A stretch of DNA of 64,000 bases. Origin: a virus. The stretch spans positions 156,496 to 220,495 of the IMG/VR virus record IMGVR_UViG_3300042934_000980; one strand, 5' to 3'. A model generated the notes under the pieces. That model was not told the DNA's origin, searched no databases, and worked only from the letters and a program-made list of their open reading frames with translations. The position numbers were made by a program, and so were the translations under genes. Shown here piece by piece: positions 23,896 through 31,873 of the stretch. Every line of letters starts with the position of its first letter. The first letter of the stretch is position 1.

Positions 23896-23903
23896 GTAAT
23901 ATA
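23896..23903 (-). promoter_or_regulatory. Putative early promoter (TATATTAC) of the chaperonin
   Basis: TATATTAC on the minus strand with upstream flank AATCTGAAACC, 55 bp before the chaperonin ATG. Confidence 0.7.
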
Positions 23904-23953
23904 GGTTTCAGATTTGCTTACAAAAAACAAAATGGCGGCATAGAGGTTAGGGA

Positions 23954-23990
23954 CCTCCCCTCAAGCCTGTTGGCCCGACTAAAGGGGAGG
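23954..23990 (-). terminator. Hairpin terminator
   Basis: CCTCCCCT and AGGGGAGG with a 21-base loop, just after the stop of the 23999-24307 gene and before the chaperonin promoter. No clear T run. Confidence 0.6.
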
Positions 23991-23998
23991 GTGTTGCT

Positions 23999-24307
23999 CT
24001 ACGAAGCCTGGGCAGCCTTTTTGGACTGCCACGGTTCTTTCTGGACCAGGAAGAGAAGTTTTTCCTTGTTGTGCTCTTCAAACACAAACGCTGAGTCAGC
24101 GACAAAGCGGTGCGGTTCGGTAACCGAAATCAACACCTCAAAGTCAATGCCTTGCTCCAGGATATTCTCCACCTGCCCAATGCAGTCTTGGCTGTCCACG
24201 TCACCTTCTGGTTGCATGACCAGTAGCACTAAGCCGCTGTCGATCATCAACTTCAGGCGCTCGTACTGTTCAGGCTCAAGGACGTTGGGAACTTTAACGG
24301 TAATCAT
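23999..24307 (-). CDS. Hypothetical protein (102 aa)
   Basis: The ATG at 24307 (MITVKVPNVLEPEQYERLK) follows GAGG; the longer frame has no ribosome site. An acidic alpha/beta protein (LVLLVMQPEGDVDSQD, IDFEVLISV) with a basic C-terminal tail. No family recognised. Last gene of the operon that begins near 26 kb or 28 kb. Confidence 0.8.
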   Translation of the reverse strand: MITVKVPNVLEPEQYERLKLMIDSGLVLLVMQPEGDVDSQDCIGQVENILEQGIDFEVLISVTEPHRFVADSAFVFEEHNKEKLLFLVQKEPWQSKKAAQAS

Positions 24308-24369
24308 GGGGTCCTCAGGTAATATACCCGCCTCAGTGATGCAACAGTGAAAAGGGGTAACCACTACCC

Positions 24370-24717
24370 CTACACGATTTTAGGTTTACGCATGTCTTTC
24401 ATGATGCGAAACGAGGTGTCGTCGTGGGCCAGTCTGAGTGGCTCACGGGTGCTCTCGTGTTCTTGTCGTTCCGCTTCATTACGTTCTGCGTGCGCTAGGT
24501 GTTCATTCAAGTCCGACTCGCGACCTTGGGTGTAGAGCTCGTAACAGGTTTGACACATGAGGTGATGCTCAGCGCCCCATTTGTCGTGCTTAGCCAGATA
24601 ACCAAACGCTTGATCACCCTCATGGAGGTGTTCACAATGGTCACCTTCAGATACCCGGCCATCCTCACAGAACCCTACTAACCGCTCTGTCGGACCCCAG
24701 GTAATCCAGGTGTCCAT
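24370..24717 (-). CDS. Zinc-ribbon-like protein A (115 aa)
   Basis: A Cys/His-rich N-terminal half: FCEDGRVSEGDHCEHL and LMCQTCYELY, which could hold one zinc through Cys17, Cys/His of the CEHL element and the CxxC pair. It is a clear paralogue of the 25262-25702 product (WTTFG..W.TWG start, GDHCEHL/GGHCEHL, HHLMCQTCY/MYLMCKPCY). The rest is a long charged helix. The ribosome site AAGGA overlaps the preceding gene's end. Function unknown; protein-protein or nucleic-acid adaptor possible. Confidence 0.78.
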   Translation of the reverse strand: MDTWITWGPTERLVGFCEDGRVSEGDHCEHLHEGDQAFGYLAKHDKWGAEHHLMCQTCYELYTQGRESDLNEHLAHAERNEAERQEHESTREPLRLAHDDTSFRIMKDMRKPKIV

Positions 24718-24719
24718 TA

Positions 24720-25265
24720 TCAGTCATCCTTTTCAGGTTTGGGTGGGGGTTGCTTCTTTACCGCCTTGGGGAGTTTAAACACTTGGATCTTGCCCCCGGT
24801 ATGAGGATCCATGTCCTTGGCCAGTTTAATGGCCCCTTTAGCACCCTTACCTAAGCGCAGCGCAGCTTCGGCGTGAATGCCACCTGACCCGATACCAAAG
24901 GGGACGTAACACCGTGTTACGTTGAAGGTGTCGGGGACGTTAGCCCCTTGCTTGTAACTGCCCTGTATCGACCACCCATTATGAAACTCATCGATCACAA
25001 TGGCTGAAAAGCTCATCTTGGTCGCGATCTTAAGTTCAGTGCGGTGAGTGATCCCTTCTTTGCTTTGCAAGGCTTCTTTAATGAAAAGCTCACAACCTGG
25101 CTGCCCTGCCCGTCCAAAGGCAATCACTCGCTGGCCCATGATTTTCCATTCTTCCCCGACCTCAGGAAAAAGGATCTTCCTTACCGTGGCATTGGAAATA
25201 ATCCCGCCACGCACCCGACGTGAATCGGAAGCGAGTTTGCCTTTTGTCCAAATAACTGTAGTCAT
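24720..25265 (-). CDS. Proteasome-beta/HslV-like Ntn hydrolase
   Basis: A 181-aa protein beginning Met-Thr-Thr-Val, so removal of Met exposes Thr1 as in proteasome beta and HslV subunits. An ASDSR motif follows (Asp13 of the mature chain), then Lys29 in VRKI; this 16-residue Asp-Lys spacing equals Asp17/Lys33 of the family. The C-terminal half has the family's GSG turn and helix (IGSGGIHAEAALRLGKGAKG) and MDPHTGGKI. A peptidase role is inferred. No HslU-type ATPase is in the window. The Pro/Lys-rich tail (KKQPPPKPEKDD) is unusual. ATGA overlap with the preceding zinc-ribbon gene. Confidence 0.75.
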   Translation of the reverse strand: MTTVIWTKGKLASDSRRVRGGIISNATVRKILFPEVGEEWKIMGQRVIAFGRAGQPGCELFIKEALQSKEGITHRTELKIATKMSFSAIVIDEFHNGWSIQGSYKQGANVPDTFNVTRCYVPFGIGSGGIHAEAALRLGKGAKGAIKLAKDMDPHTGGKIQVFKLPKAVKKQPPPKPEKDD

Positions 25266-25702
25266 AGGTCGTCTTCTCTATCCCAGTGTTCGTCGTCCAG
25301 CGATTCCATTTCTTCACGGTCGCGGTCGATCTCTTGTTGATCTCGCAGCAACCGATCCTTGTGCCGGGCTTCTTGTTGACAGCCTTTGCAGATACGCATG
25401 CGGATCCGTTCGTACTCAGGAGTGCCTGGGTCGTACGGGGTGTAGGTTACAGTCTGACTGCGCGGAAACTCACCCCCGCAGTCGTGGCACGTGGTCGGCT
25501 CTTCCCGCTTCTCCACCACGAACTTCTCGTAGCAGGGCTTGCACATCAGGTACATCTCAGAGCCGAACGAATCGTGCTCAGACGAATGCCCGAACACTTC
25601 ACCCCCATTGTCCAAGTGTTCGCAGTGACCGCCCTCGCAAACATTCCCATCCATGACAAACCCAACTTCTTTGTGGGTCAAGCCAAAGGTAGTCCAACCC
25701 AT
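25262..25702 (-). CDS. Zinc-ribbon-like protein B (146 aa)
   Basis: Starts at the ATG at 25702 (MGWTTFGLTHKEVGF) after AAAGGAG; the much longer frame upstream overlaps another gene and is rejected. It has GGHCEHL, LMCKPCY, TTCHDCGGEF and RICKGCQQE, so at least three CxxC pairs and probably two zinc sites. The C-terminus is a highly charged helix (RDREEMESLDDEHWDREDD). Paralogue of the 24370 product with an added second ribbon. It is translationally coupled to the Ntn hydrolase. Confidence 0.8.
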   Translation of the reverse strand: MGWTTFGLTHKEVGFVMDGNVCEGGHCEHLDNGGEVFGHSSEHDSFGSEMYLMCKPCYEKFVVEKREEPTTCHDCGGEFPRSQTVTYTPYDPGTPEYERIRMRICKGCQQEARHKDRLLRDQQEIDRDREEMESLDDEHWDREDDL

Positions 25703-25703
25703 A

Positions 25704-26072
25704 TCAGTGCACTCCTTTGGGAGCTGAGTGGAGCATGGCAGGGGCGGTGACTTTGATCGAGCGCAGGTAATCTTCAGCCTGCACGTCAGCCGGGTGGAAT
25801 TCGTTGAGCAGGTCGCAAACAAACTTGCCGATCTCTTGTTGCTGCACCGGATTGCCCTCGCGGTCAACAATAGCCGGTTTACCCGTGGCTTTGTCGGTAC
25901 CCCGAAAGTACACGTCCCGGTACGCGTCAATCCGCTTACCCAAGCGCTTTTGGAAATTGGCCAGAAACGTTGCGGCGTCCTGATCACCTGCTTTGGCGCG
26001 TTCGTTGAGCTGGTTAAGCAGCCGGATGGTTGCAACTTCCAACGGGGAAAGGATGTTCTTGAAATGGTCCAT
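25704..26072 (-). CDS. Hypothetical protein (122 aa)
   Basis: A helical soluble protein with AGGAG before the ATG. No family recognised. It is immediately upstream of the zinc-ribbon B gene (stop and next start 1 nt apart), so it belongs to the chaperonin-side operon. The C-terminus ends SAPKGVH. Confidence 0.8.
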   Translation of the reverse strand: MDHFKNILSPLEVATIRLLNQLNERAKAGDQDAATFLANFQKRLGKRIDAYRDVYFRGTDKATGKPAIVDREGNPVQQQEIGKFVCDLLNEFHPADVQAEDYLRSIKVTAPAMLHSAPKGVH

Positions 26073-26125
26073 GGTACTTCTCCTACCAATACGGCGCTCA
26101 TTTTGAGCTTAGGTTAATAACACCC

Positions 26126-26353
26126 TTACAAATATAAGGGCTGGTGGTCGGCAATGAGGGTGTTGCCTTTACGGATCAAGGTTTCACCCACGGTTAGCCC
26201 GTCGATAACCCCTTTGATGTGGAACCGTTTACTTCCGTGCACCAGGAGGAAATCCCTCTTCCGGACTGATGTCACTTTGAAGATACTGTAAGTCTTTAGG
26301 AGACAGTACTCTTCGGTCTTCAGCGTCAGGGTTCGACTGGGCATCGAGATCAT
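26126..26353 (-). CDS. Uncertain small ORF (38-75 aa)
   Basis: The full frame (MISMPSRTLTLKTEEY) overlaps the exported-protein gene by 125 bp, which is unusual here. A shorter form from a GTG at 26242 (38 aa, beta-rich, ending TLIADHQPLYL) overlaps by only 14 bp and is more plausible. Neither has a good ribosome site. Kept because it fills the gap to the next gene. Confidence 0.35.
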   Translation of the reverse strand: MISMPSRTLTLKTEEYCLLKTYSIFKVTSVRKRDFLLVHGSKRFHIKGVIDGLTVGETLIRKGNTLIADHQPLYL

Positions 26354-26750
26354 CCGTCTTGATCATCGACGAGCATTGGGTGTACAGCGACTTGTCCATG
26401 AACCCTGCATCAGAGTCCATTTCGTAATGGCTGATGCCGATGTTGGTCACCCCATGATCGTCTTTGTAGAGATAAAGGATCCGCGAATCTTGCTCCAGGT
26501 AATAGGTGGTAGCAAGCCCCGCTAACCCCACACTGGCCGGATCGACCGTGGTGAACACCTTGTCGCGAAACACCACACTGCCGGTGCCCAGCAAGAACAC
26601 GTTGGTGCGCTCGTGGGTGTTGATGTTGTGGAAGTTGTCCGGGTTATTGGTGTAACCCACCTGACTGCAGACAATGGCGTCCACCGAAGACTGGGCCAGC
26701 GCTGGAGCTGCCAGCAGCAACCCCAGGGCCCCTGCGATCAAAGCTTTCAT
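26229..26750 (-). CDS. Exported (periplasmic) protein (173 aa)
   Basis: The ATG at 26750 is chosen because it forms an ATGA overlap with the preceding stop and lies 7 nt after GGAG. The N-terminus MKALIAGALGLLLAAPALA is a textbook Sec signal peptide, with cleavage before QSS. The mature part of about 154 aa has two Cys (IVCSQ, TQCSS) that could form a disulphide. No family recognised. A phage protein sent to the periplasm early could act in superinfection exclusion or envelope change, but this is speculation. Confidence 0.82.
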   Translation of the reverse strand: MKALIAGALGLLLAAPALAQSSVDAIVCSQVGYTNNPDNFHNINTHERTNVFLLGTGSVVFRDKVFTTVDPASVGLAGLATTYYLEQDSRILYLYKDDHGVTNIGISHYEMDSDAGFMDKSLYTQCSSMIKTDDLDAQSNPDAEDRRVLSPKDLQYLQSDISPEEGFPPGARK

Positions 26751-27280
26751 GCACATGCTCCTTCAACAGCGTTGGAGAATTCGATCTGTTCGATCTGGGT
26801 CAGGTGGTCCGCCATGGCCTGGCGGAACTCTTCGATCTTTTCCTCGAAGCTGCCGGTGGTGTGGTCGACCCGGGTCACGTCCCAGCTGATGGCCATGTCA
26901 AACAGCCCCTCGCCAAAGATCTTGAGGTTCAGGGTGCCGTCTTTGCACACCGCATGAAAGTACATGGGCTTTTCTTGGCACAATACCTTGCTGTACGGGT
27001 ACGCCATGTTACCGCGTGCCCACAGCTGCACATCTTCCAGCACATCGATCTGTTCCAGAAGGTCTTGCTGGTAGTTCTTCAGCTTCTTGGTGACTTCCCA
27101 CATCGGGACGCCCTTTACCGGGATGCGCACTTCGTTCTTCCAGCGCCCCCACTGACCGAAGTCAAAGTCCAGCTCAAACCACAACTCTCCCAGCCGGTTA
27201 CGATTACCGCGAGACAGAATAACAACATTACGCAGCGGAAACGAATCAGCCAGTTTACGATTTTGGAATAGAACAGCCAT
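26747..27280 (-). CDS. Hypothetical protein (177 aa)
   Basis: The ATG at 27280 (MAVLFQNRKLADSF) follows AGGAG. A mixed alpha/beta protein with aromatic-rich FGQWGRWKNEVRIPVKGVP and an acidic C-terminal helix. No family recognised. Coupled by ATGA to the exported-protein gene. Confidence 0.82.
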   Translation of the reverse strand: MAVLFQNRKLADSFPLRNVVILSRGNRNRLGELWFELDFDFGQWGRWKNEVRIPVKGVPMWEVTKKLKNYQQDLLEQIDVLEDVQLWARGNMAYPYSKVLCQEKPMYFHAVCKDGTLNLKIFGEGLFDMAISWDVTRVDHTTGSFEEKIEEFRQAMADHLTQIEQIEFSNAVEGACA

Positions 27281-27343
27281 GGGTACAACTCCTAGTTTTT
27301 CAAAGACTCCAATAGTCCCTGGTAAAAGGTAAAACACAACGGG

Positions 27344-27616
27344 TTATTGACCACCTCTTAGTTTGAAAGAGATGGCGTCGAGCTCGTTCACAGAGTACGC
27401 ACCATTAAGAACGATGTGCCTTGGGTCTTCATGCGGGGCATGCCGGCCCAAATCCTCCGAATCATAATGGTGCGCTTTTTCTGCGACTTCCACACGAACC
27501 ACCGCCACTAACCCCTCTTGTCTCAGCAAGGCGCTGATCTTTTTAAAGAGGGACTCGTTTAAAGAACCATCAAGACCTGTTATCGTGATGGTGTTCTCTG
27601 GGGCTAGTTCAGACAT
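27344..27616 (-). CDS. Hypothetical protein (90 aa), early operon leader
   Basis: Perfect AGGAGG before the ATG and a TATATTAC promoter element 48 bp upstream. The product has TITITGLDGSL, a helix, a beta strand (VAVVRVEV) and a His-rich loop (HHYDSEDLGRHAPHEDPRH) that could bind metal. Function unknown. Confidence 0.82.
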   Translation of the reverse strand: MSELAPENTITITGLDGSLNESLFKKISALLRQEGLVAVVRVEVAEKAHHYDSEDLGRHAPHEDPRHIVLNGAYSVNELDAISFKLRGGQ

Positions 27617-27663
27617 TGATCCTCCTGGATCTACTACTTATCGGCTATTGCCTATACCCCCTG

Positions 27664-27671
27664 GTAATATA
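27664..27671 (-). promoter_or_regulatory. Putative early promoter (TATATTAC)
   Basis: TATATTAC on the minus strand with upstream flank TTTTCAAACC, before the 27344-27616 gene. Confidence 0.65.
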
Positions 27672-27691
27672 GGTTTGAAAACAACTGTAAC

Positions 27692-28132
27692 TCAATTGAT
27701 TTCAGTCATGCCGATGGTGATGGGAATGAACCCCAGGGATTGGTAAAACAATTGAGCCTCTTTGTTGTTGATCACGGTGTTGACCCGGGCAGAGCCCGAA
27801 ATCATCTCCTTGATCTGGCGCACCAGTTCCTTACCAATGCCTTGTCGCCGCCGTTCCTCGATGACGTACAACCCAGAGATGCAACCTGGGTCGCGCTTGG
27901 TCGTACAGATAAAGCCTAAGAGCTTGGTGTTCTCTATGGCCAGTGCCAGCTTACCCACTTGCATGTAAGCGGTGGTCGCTGCGGCCACCAGTTGCTCATC
28001 GGTCATCTCAACCCGGTCCAGTAAGTGGAACCGGTCCTCATTACCCAGTTTGATGAACAGCTCCTTTAAGCCATGGGTTTTGGGGTAGTCGGAATGGGGG
28101 TTGACAACAGGCAGTTTAACGTAATGAATCAT
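27692..28132 (-). CDS. GNAT-family N-acetyltransferase
   Basis: A 146-aa protein from the ATG at 28132 (MIHYVKLPVVNPH) after AAGGAG. The acetyl-CoA signature is clear: SGLYVIEERRRQGIGKEL (R-x-x-G-x-G loop), preceded by the beta strand LLGFICTTK and followed by motif-B-like NNKEAQLFYQSLGF. GNAT enzymes move an acetyl group to amines on small molecules or proteins; the substrate is unknown. Phage GNATs can modify host RNA polymerase or toxins, but nothing here selects one. Confidence 0.85.
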   Translation of the reverse strand: MIHYVKLPVVNPHSDYPKTHGLKELFIKLGNEDRFHLLDRVEMTDEQLVAAATTAYMQVGKLALAIENTKLLGFICTTKRDPGCISGLYVIEERRRQGIGKELVRQIKEMISGSARVNTVINNKEAQLFYQSLGFIPITIGMTEIN

Positions 28133-28218
28133 GGTGAGACTCCTTGTTTTACACACCTAACAACCCAAGGACCTAACGGCCCCTGAGTCGTCATAACGGA
28201 TGGAGGATGGGGTTTAAT

Positions 28219-29505
28219 TTAAGAGACCAGTTCGAGCACAGGTCTCCAGCCAATGTCAGCGTTGACGTTGGTGGCAACGGTAACAAAGTAGTTGTTGATG
28301 CTGCGGCGCAGCACCACGTAGCCGCTGGCGGCGGCGTTGGACTGGTTACGGGTACTGGTCTCGTAACACAAGGTGGAAGCACCGTTGGCGTACGTTCCAG
28401 AGCTTACTACCGCGCCCAATTCAGCGTCGGTAAAGGCTGCCCATTTCTTGCCGTTGCTGGGTTGGCTGGCGCTGATGTTCTGGAACAACCGGGTCCACTC
28501 GGAGTTCAGGGTGCCGGGTGGGTTGGTGGTGTTGTGGTTGGCTGTGGCAGGGTCGGCATCAGCACCTTTGATACAGCGCACGTTGTAGGTCTTACCAGCA
28601 ATGACCACTTGCTTGGTGCCTTTGGTCAACCCTAGGGCATTGAGCTGGTTCCAGCTTAGCCCGTAACGGAATGGCTTCTTGGCCACCAGCAAGGTCTTGC
28701 CTTCCTGGGTTTGGAACTTAAGCCAGCCGGCGTCGGTGTTGGTGGCTGTACCGTTGGTCAATCCCACGGCCGTGGTCAGGTCGGCGTTACTGATCAGGTC
28801 AGCAGGGGCCACTTCACCTTGGTAGGAATCCCCCGCGTAAGGGTCAGGCCCCAAGTACTCCAGCACCGGACGCCACGCAGGTTCTTTGGAGTTGTTGGTC
28901 AGCAGTGTCACGTAGTAGTTAAGGATGCCTTTATACCCACGCACCACGCCGTACCCGGTGGCGGCCTCGTTGCTTTGCCCGATGGAAGATTTGTTACTCA
29001 CCCACGTGGAACTGGCAGTGGCACCGTTTACAGTCCCCAGATCGGCCTCTGTAAATTGCGCCCAGTTACGGCTGGCCGGGTTGGCCACGCAAACGTTTTC
29101 CAGCAATCGGTTCCATTCCGAGGCATCGGTGCCTACCGGGTTACTGGTGTCGTGCACCGCAGAGGAAGGGTCCTCATCAGCACCGGTCATGATCCGTACC
29201 AAGTACTGGCTGTTGCCAATGTTGACCTTGGCGTTGCCGTTGATCAGATCCAGCGCCAGCAGGTTGTTGTAAGACACCGCTGAACGGAACGGTCTTTTGG
29301 CAATGTGAAGGGTCTTGCCCTCCTCGGTCGTAAATTTAAGCCAGGTGGCTGTAGCGTTAGCCACTGCCCCGGCGCTTAGTCCAACCAACGCGGTAAGGTC
29401 AGCGTTGGTGATTAAATCTGTCGCGGCAATCTCGCCCAAGTAGGTGTCGTTATAGACCCGCCTGGCAGGAGTGTTGTGCGCTGAAAACAACATGGCTTCA
29501 AGCAT
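28219..29505 (-). CDS. Virion-like protein with two tandem 200-aa domains (428 aa)
   Basis: Residues about 20-214 and 224-428 are an internal duplication: DTYLGEIAATDLITNADLTALVG versus DSYQGEVAPADLISNADLTTAVG (first 18 residues shown as pattern DxYxGExAxADLIxNAD), WLKFxTxEGKTLxxAKxPFR, SEWxRLxxNxxxxxPxxxxWAxFTxAxLG, and WRPVLE at both ends. The N-terminus MLEAMLFSAHN is shared with the LamG-like fibre-module protein at 10758. A structural or tail role is inferred from this and from its beta-rich repeats. Confidence 0.8.
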   Translation of the reverse strand: MLEAMLFSAHNTPARRVYNDTYLGEIAATDLITNADLTALVGLSAGAVANATATWLKFTTEEGKTLHIAKRPFRSAVSYNNLLALDLINGNAKVNIGNSQYLVRIMTGADEDPSSAVHDTSNPVGTDASEWNRLLENVCVANPASRNWAQFTEADLGTVNGATASSTWVSNKSSIGQSNEAATGYGVVRGYKGILNYYVTLLTNNSKEPAWRPVLEYLGPDPYAGDSYQGEVAPADLISNADLTTAVGLTNGTATNTDAGWLKFQTQEGKTLLVAKKPFRYGLSWNQLNALGLTKGTKQVVIAGKTYNVRCIKGADADPATANHNTTNPPGTLNSEWTRLFQNISASQPSNGKKWAAFTDAELGAVVSSGTYANGASTLCYETSTRNQSNAAASGYVVLRRSINNYFVTVATNVNADIGWRPVLELVS

Positions 29506-29595
29506 GATGTTAGCCTTGGCAAGATAAGTTAAGAGACGAAAGAAATGGGTTATTCCCTCGAAGACACGCTATAAAATCTGAAACAAAAAAAAATA

Positions 29596-29638
29596 ACTAC
29601 TCCAGCAGCCAAGGCGTTAGCCCGGCTGCTGGAGTAGT
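29596..29638 (-). terminator. Strong Rho-independent terminator
   Basis: A 15-bp stem (ACTACTCCAGCAGCC and its complement) with a 13-base loop, then TATTTTTTTTTTG on the minus strand, directly after the 651-aa gene. Confidence 0.9.
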
Positions 29639-29651
29639 GGTTGGTTACGAT

Positions 29652-31607
29652 TTAGTCGAGACTAACAATCCCTTTCTTCAAGGTAAACCCGAAGAACTCC
29701 CGAACAGCTGGATCTTTGGGCATGGGTACCATAAACCGCATGGCCCTGCCGAAGTAATCGCTGTCAGGTTTGACCATCACCACCAGATTGTCCAGGTTAC
29801 CCCCGGCGTTCTGGAAGTGCTCGATCGCCCCTGCCTTGTCCGCCTCGTTTGCAACAACCATTACGGCTTGCCACTGCGAGGTACGGGTCAGGTGATGGAC
29901 CAACCCCACACACGCCGGCGGAATCTGTTCGTCCGTGTACAGCAACGGAAGCACCAATTCCTCGGTCGTCATTTCCAGATCACCCTCAGGGAAACGCTCA
30001 GCGCCCAGGTAGTTGCCCCGCTTTGTGCAGGTATGAACAAAGCCCTGACCTTGGGTGTCGACCGACCGATGGTAAATCTTTGTCCGGTCTGTATCGGAGA
30101 CGATCAACGTGCTGAGGTAGAAGCGACCTTCCGGCAGAATGGGTGGGTTCAGGTCAAACCCTGGCGGGATCACCGTATCACCCGGCGCCAATTCCATTGC
30201 TTTGAGATCCTTCACCAACCGAACACCGAAGTGTTTAGTCCAGCCTTCTGCCGTGGACAGCTCTTTAGCCCCGTCCAGCTTTTTCCAACGTTGCATTTCT
30301 CCGTAAGGGGAAGCTTTCAAACCACCCGGCAACAGCGACTTTTCAGCACTGCGGCTTTCGGAGCCTGAGAAAAGGTCTACCCCTTTGAGATTGGCAGCCA
30401 GGTTGCCCAAGATACTGCCCCCGGTTCCACGCTGAGCTTGTTCATCGCGCATGGTTTCCATGCGTTCGACCAGAACAGCACTGAGGTCCCGATCGGTAAA
30501 GCCACGCAATTGAGCATCCAGCTCTGGGCCAAACGGAGTACCGTTTTGACGCCATTTTGCGATCTCTAACAACTGGTCGGTGTCAAGGTCACGCAACACT
30601 GTCAGATTTTTCTGAGACACGTTACCGCCTGGCGCATCAGTCAGGATAAACCTTGACAACGGTTCACCAGTGATGTCTCGCGCAATGAGGTGATCTAGCG
30701 GTACCAGTGGCTTGGCGGTGTTGAGGTATGTGCCAGCCTCCGCAACCATGCCGCCGACAGGTGCTGAGAAGATGTTAGAATCAACATCCGTCATGCCCCG
30801 CCCCGGAAGGATGACTTGACGCAGTTGATTCACCTGAACCAGCTCGATATTAGGGATCGGGGCATCAGGTAACTTCGCCACCAGTTCCCGCACCCGCGCC
30901 GCGAACAACAGAGCTTCCAGCTCTTTGGTGTTAAGGTAGCCCTCCACGTAGTAGGTACCATCTACTTGGTCGTAATACCTGTCACGCTGTCCAGTGACTG
31001 ATTCCTCAGCCTCTTTGATCGTCTTGAACTCTGGCAGACCACGGGATGGGTCGGTTTCCAGCATTTTGTGCACTGCACTTTTAAGCGCTTCACGCATGGC
31101 TTCAGAAGTCAGTTCGTGATGGTCTTCAACCGTTTGGTACGCGAACAGTACCTGGTTGATGATCGCTTTGCCCTTGATGAAGCCAGAGCCCGTGTCGGTA
31201 CCGTAGGTGGATTCGTACCAATCACACCAGTCCGGATTGACCGTCAGGATGCGCCCTTCATCACCCGCCATAGCCAGCTCAGGCATCTCAGACACGCCGT
31301 GAGATGGCATCCCTGGGTAACGCCCTTCTGCTACCGCCAAACGCCGTGAGAGCCAACGCAGACGCTCCTTGACCGCGGTCATGATGGCGATCTTGGGAAG
31401 GCCCTCGATATGACCCATCATGACTGCCAGTTCGGCGTTCATATCACGGTCGTAGTTCATGAAGGCGTAGTTGGCCAGCTCATCATCACTGAGGTCAGCC
31501 GCTGGCAAATCTTCCCGCGGGCGGTTCAAGTAGTGAGCGAAGTCGTCGTCACGACCTTCGACCAACCAACGCATATCTACAACCGGTTGTTTATCTTTAA
31601 AAGGCAT
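29652..31607 (-). CDS. Large protein of unknown function (651 aa)
   Basis: A soluble alpha/beta protein with no recognised motif. The first 90 residues are acidic (LPAADLSDDELANYAF). There is a Gly-rich turn (RGTGGSILGNLAANLKG) near residue 395 and a C-terminal domain (MVVANEADKAGAIEHFQNAGG, VVMVKPDSD). The later part (residues 470-560) has ordered beta strands. AGGAAAC precedes the ATG. It is followed by the strongest terminator in the window. Possible virion or replication-associated protein; undecided. Confidence 0.85.
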   Translation of the reverse strand: MPFKDKQPVVDMRWLVEGRDDDFAHYLNRPREDLPAADLSDDELANYAFMNYDRDMNAELAVMMGHIEGLPKIAIMTAVKERLRWLSRRLAVAEGRYPGMPSHGVSEMPELAMAGDEGRILTVNPDWCDWYESTYGTDTGSGFIKGKAIINQVLFAYQTVEDHHELTSEAMREALKSAVHKMLETDPSRGLPEFKTIKEAEESVTGQRDRYYDQVDGTYYVEGYLNTKELEALLFAARVRELVAKLPDAPIPNIELVQVNQLRQVILPGRGMTDVDSNIFSAPVGGMVAEAGTYLNTAKPLVPLDHLIARDITGEPLSRFILTDAPGGNVSQKNLTVLRDLDTDQLLEIAKWRQNGTPFGPELDAQLRGFTDRDLSAVLVERMETMRDEQAQRGTGGSILGNLAANLKGVDLFSGSESRSAEKSLLPGGLKASPYGEMQRWKKLDGAKELSTAEGWTKHFGVRLVKDLKAMELAPGDTVIPPGFDLNPPILPEGRFYLSTLIVSDTDRTKIYHRSVDTQGQGFVHTCTKRGNYLGAERFPEGDLEMTTEELVLPLLYTDEQIPPACVGLVHHLTRTSQWQAVMVVANEADKAGAIEHFQNAGGNLDNLVVMVKPDSDYFGRAMRFMVPMPKDPAVREFFGFTLKKGIVSLD

Positions 31608-31630
31608 GGCTAGTTTCCTACAAAGTTAGG

Positions 31631-31873
31631 TTATTTTGAATAGATCGCGGACGCGACATCGTTGCACTTTTTGATAATGTCCGGAGTCTGTTCTTTGCTT
31701 TCTTTCAAGCAGCGCTCCACCACGTGGGCGTGCGCTTGCTGTTTACGTTGCTGCAGGTGGTTGTCAAACAGCAGGGAGGCCACTGCCACCAGCACCCCCG
31801 CCACACCTGCAATAAGAGCGCGTCGAATATACAGCTTAGTTCGATTGCGCTCAGAACCCTTGCCATCAGTCAT
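31631..31873 (-). CDS. Small bitopic membrane protein (80 aa)
   Basis: A basic N-terminus (RNRTKLYIRR), one membrane helix (residues about 20-40, ALIAGVAGVLVAVASLLF) and a 40-aa helical C-terminal tail with two Cys. It overlaps by 8 bp the preceding signal-peptide gene, so the two are made together. This pair (inner-membrane protein plus exported protein) recalls spanin-like or periplasm-bridging pairs, but no lipobox is present. Confidence 0.8.
   Translation of the reverse strand: MTDGKGSERNRTKLYIRRALIAGVAGVLVAVASLLFDNHLQQRKQQAHAHVVERCLKESKEQTPDIIKKCNDVASAIYSK

Noticed and set aside
24319-24326. TATATTAC on the minus strand just before the 23999-24307 gene
   Set aside because: The core matches the early promoter element, but the upstream ACC flank is missing and it lies only 12 bp from the start codon, overlapping the ribosome site. 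Probably chance.
25703-26101. N-terminal extension of the zinc-ribbon B gene (133 codons)
   Set aside because: It overlaps the 25704-26072 gene completely, is of unusual composition (Ser/Thr/Arg) and the ATG at 25702 has a strong AAAGGAG site.
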